Assembly (NCBI GenBank): GCA_028277885.1
Contig: JANQFK010000025.1
Coordinates: forward strand, 1-39,245
Length of the DNA stretch: 39,245 nt
Reading direction: 5' to 3'
DNA from: Myxococcota bacterium
GTDB taxonomy: Bacteria > Myxococcota_A > UBA9160 > UBA6930
Shown here: piece by piece, positions 37,562 to 39,245 of the stretch
Position numbering within the stretch: the stretch's first letter is position 1
How the letters are laid out: each line of letters opens with the position of its first letter
The notes under the pieces: model-generated
What the model was told of the DNA's origin: nothing
What the model saw: the letters and a program-made list of their open reading frames with translations, nothing else
The model's database searches: none
Program-made: the position numbers and the translations under genes

Positions 37562-39187
37562 ATGGCCGAGACCCGCACACGCTCCAGGTCCGCCGCCCGG
37601 CCCGCGACGCGGCGCAAGCGCGCCAGCAGCCGCTCGGCCGCGGCGCGGATCCAGGTGATGGACACCACCCTGCGCGACGGGGAGCAGACCCCGGAGGTCG
37701 CCTACACGCCCGCCGAGAAGCTCCAGCTCGCGCGCATGCTGCTCACCGACGTCGGCGTGGACCGCATCGAGATCGCCCAGACGCGGGTCTCCGAGGGCGA
37801 GCGCGAGGCCGCGCGGCGCATCGCGCGCTGGGCGCGCCGCGCCGACCTGCTGCCCCGCGTGGAGCTGATGGGCTACTGCGACGGCAAGCTCTCCGTGGAC
37901 TGGATCGTCGAGGTCGGTGCGCGGGTCCTCAACCTGCTGGTGAAGGGCTCCGAGCGCCACTGCCTGGGCCAGCTCCGCACCACCCCCGAGAAGCACCGCG
38001 CCAAGGTGGCGGAGACGGTCCGCTACGCGCGCCGGCGCCGCCTGGGCGTGAACGTCTACCTCGAGGACTGGTCGAGCGGGGTGCGCGACTCCTTCGACTA
38101 CGTGTTCTCCATGGTGAAGCTCCTGATCGATCTGAAGGTCCAGCGCATCTACCTGGCCGACACCCTGGGCGTGCTCGGCCCCGCCGACGTGACCCGCTAC
38201 GTCGGGCTCATGACCTCCACCTGGCCCGACGTGCACTTCGAGTTCCACGCCCACAACGACTACGGACTGGCCACGGCGAACTGCCTGGCGGCGGTGCAGG
38301 CCGGCGCCCGGGGCGTGCACACCAGCGTGAACGGCATGGGCGAGCGCGCCGGCAACACCCGGCTGGCCGAGGTGGTGGCCGCGATCCACGACACCACGGA
38401 GCTGCGCACCGGGGCGGACGAGTCGCGCCTGGTGGCGGTCTCGAAGCTGGTGGAGACCTTCAGCGGCAAGGACGTGAGCGCCAACGCGCCGGTGGTGGGC
38501 CGCGACGTCTTCACCCAGACCGGCGGCATCCACGCCGACGGGGACGCCAAGGGCGCGCTCTACGAGACCAAGCTCGCCCCGGGGCGCTTCGGCCAGAAGC
38601 GCCGCTACGCCCTGGGCAAGCTCGCGGGCAAGGCCTCCCTGGAGCAGAACCTGCGCCTGCTGGGCATCGAGCTCTCCGAGGAGAACCGGGCCCTGGTGCT
38701 CCAGCGCATCGTCGAGCTCGGGGACAAGAAGCACACCGTGGTGCCCGAGGACCTGCGCTTCATCATCGCCGACGTGCTGAAGACGCCGCGGGACCAGCTC
38801 GTGCGCGTGGACTCCTACAGCGTGACCGTGGGGAGCGACGAGCTGCCCCGGGCCGAGGTGGAGCTCAGCCTGCGCGGCAAGAAGGCCCACGGCGAGGCCA
38901 CCGGCGACGGCGGCTACGACGCCTTCATGAACGCCCTCAAGAAGGCGGCCCGCAAGTTCCGGCTCCCGGTGCCGCGCCTCGAGGACTACCGGGTGCGGAT
39001 CCCGCCGGGAGGCCGCACCGGCGCCCTGGTGGAGACGGTGATCACCTGGAAGGGCGGCGGGAGCGAGGACGGGAGCTTCTCGACCCTGGGCGTCGACTCG
39101 GACCAGCTCGCCGCGGCGGTGATCGCCACCGAGAAGATGCTGAACGCCGTGGCGGCGCGGCGCCGCTCGCCCCGCGGCCGTCGGTGA
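37562..39187 (+). CDS. 2-isopropylmalate/homocitrate synthase-like enzyme with LeuA allosteric domain
   Basis: A 541-aa member of the DRE-TIM metallolyase family, condensing acetyl-CoA with a 2-oxo acid. An Arg/Ser-rich N-terminal tail (1-30) precedes MDTTLRDGEQTPEVAYTP, the metal and substrate strand. HFEFHAHNDYGLATANC carries the two metal His, and NGMGERAGNTRL the lid loop. A C-terminal regulatory domain of LeuA type occupies about 395-520 (RVDSYSVTVGSD, AEVELSLRGKKAHGEATGDG). The EQTPEVAY variant differs from the EQSPGA of common LeuA, so citramalate or homocitrate synthase is possible. No other leucine genes are adjacent. A lipoprotein gene starts within its stop codon. Confidence 0.9.
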   Translation: MAETRTRSRSAARPATRRKRASSRSAAARIQVMDTTLRDGEQTPEVAYTPAEKLQLARMLLTDVGVDRIEIAQTRVSEGEREAARRIARWARRADLLPRVELMGYCDGKLSVDWIVEVGARVLNLLVKGSERHCLGQLRTTPEKHRAKVAETVRYARRRRLGVNVYLEDWSSGVRDSFDYVFSMVKLLIDLKVQRIYLADTLGVLGPADVTRYVGLMTSTWPDVHFEFHAHNDYGLATANCLAAVQAGARGVHTSVNGMGERAGNTRLAEVVAAIHDTTELRTGADESRLVAVSKLVETFSGKDVSANAPVVGRDVFTQTGGIHADGDAKGALYETKLAPGRFGQKRRYALGKLAGKASLEQNLRLLGIELSEENRALVLQRIVELGDKKHTVVPEDLRFIIADVLKTPRDQLVRVDSYSVTVGSDELPRAEVELSLRGKKAHGEATGDGGYDAFMNALKKAARKFRLPVPRLEDYRVRIPPGGRTGALVETVITWKGGGSEDGSFSTLGVDSDQLAAAVIATEKMLNAVAARRRSPRGRR

Positions 39188-39245
39188 GGCTCGGCGCCGC
39201 GCTGGCCCTCGCCGCGGCGCTCGCTTCGGCCGCGGGCTGCGGCGC
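39184..39245 (+). CDS. Partial lipoprotein gene, N-terminus only
   Basis: A GTG (39184) overlaps the previous stop as GTGA and opens a frame to the end of the window. It encodes MRLGAALALAAALASAAGCG, a textbook signal peptide with lipobox SAAGC (Cys19). Only the export signal is visible, so its role is unknown. The 4-nt overlap shows translational coupling with the isopropylmalate-synthase-like gene. Confidence 0.65.
   Translation, partial: MRLGAALALAAALASAAGCG

Overview
The window is very GC-rich DNA from a Gram-negative bacterium. Evidence for this is the lipobox lipoproteins, a Pal/OmpA lipoprotein, SppA, an ECF sigma/anti-sigma pair and several exported proteins. The dense lipid-type gene content (SDRs, crotonase, thiolase, TPP-dependent lyase, Zn-alcohol dehydrogenase), the GC content and the DUF3106 sigma operon would suit a Myxococcota or deltaproteobacterial-type genome. 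That assignment is inference, because no rRNA or other phylogenetic marker is present.

Left edge (1-1641): a fragment of an integron cassette array read on the minus strand. Two attC sites of 130 bp each, about 93% identical, have perfect outer GCCTAAC/GTTAGGC core sites and the expected extrahelical bases. They separate minus-strand cassette genes: a compact gluzincin-like HEXXH protein, a two-helix membrane protein and a partial third gene. The array stops at a lone core site at 1635-1641 with no integrase in view. These genes are visibly lower in GC than the rest.

Core region (1842-26535), in order: a lipoprotein serine hydrolase, map, two SDR reductases, a DnaQ-DinG helicase, a TPP enzyme, pal, a crotonase, an unknown protein, a gamma-glutamyltransferase, a BON lipoprotein, ThiI with a rhodanese domain, an FMN-binding protein, an ECF sigma/anti-sigma/DUF3106 operon, an alpha/beta hydrolase with an SRPBCC protein, SppA, a thiolase-OB-fold fusion lacking the thiolase cysteine, a Zn-alcohol dehydrogenase and a two-domain GNAT.

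26.6-31.3 kb: a tight plus-strand operon of four genes. They encode a tiny exported Asp/Cys-rich peptide, a PDZ-like/multi-TM/GAF/class III nucleotide cyclase, a secreted metzincin-like protease with a variant zinc motif, and a Cys-containing lipoprotein. The last three are separated by 4-nt overlaps or 1-nt gaps. This is my best candidate for an undescribed system.

Right part (31.3-39.2 kb): a membrane metallophosphoesterase whose C-terminus is made of repeat DNA, a divergent GNAT / TPR-methyltransferase pair, a LuxR-type regulator, a WrbA-like flavodoxin overlapping an RluA pseudouridine synthase, a 2-isopropylmalate-synthase-like enzyme and the start of another lipoprotein.

Two genome-wide habits show. 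First, about ten genes have a TANNNT hexamer only 6-10 nt before the start codon and no Shine-Dalgarno sequence, which suggests leaderless mRNAs. Second, clusters of perfect stem-loops with TTC/TTT-type loops sit at gene 3' ends. I saw no rRNA, tRNA, CRISPR array, transposase or phage gene.
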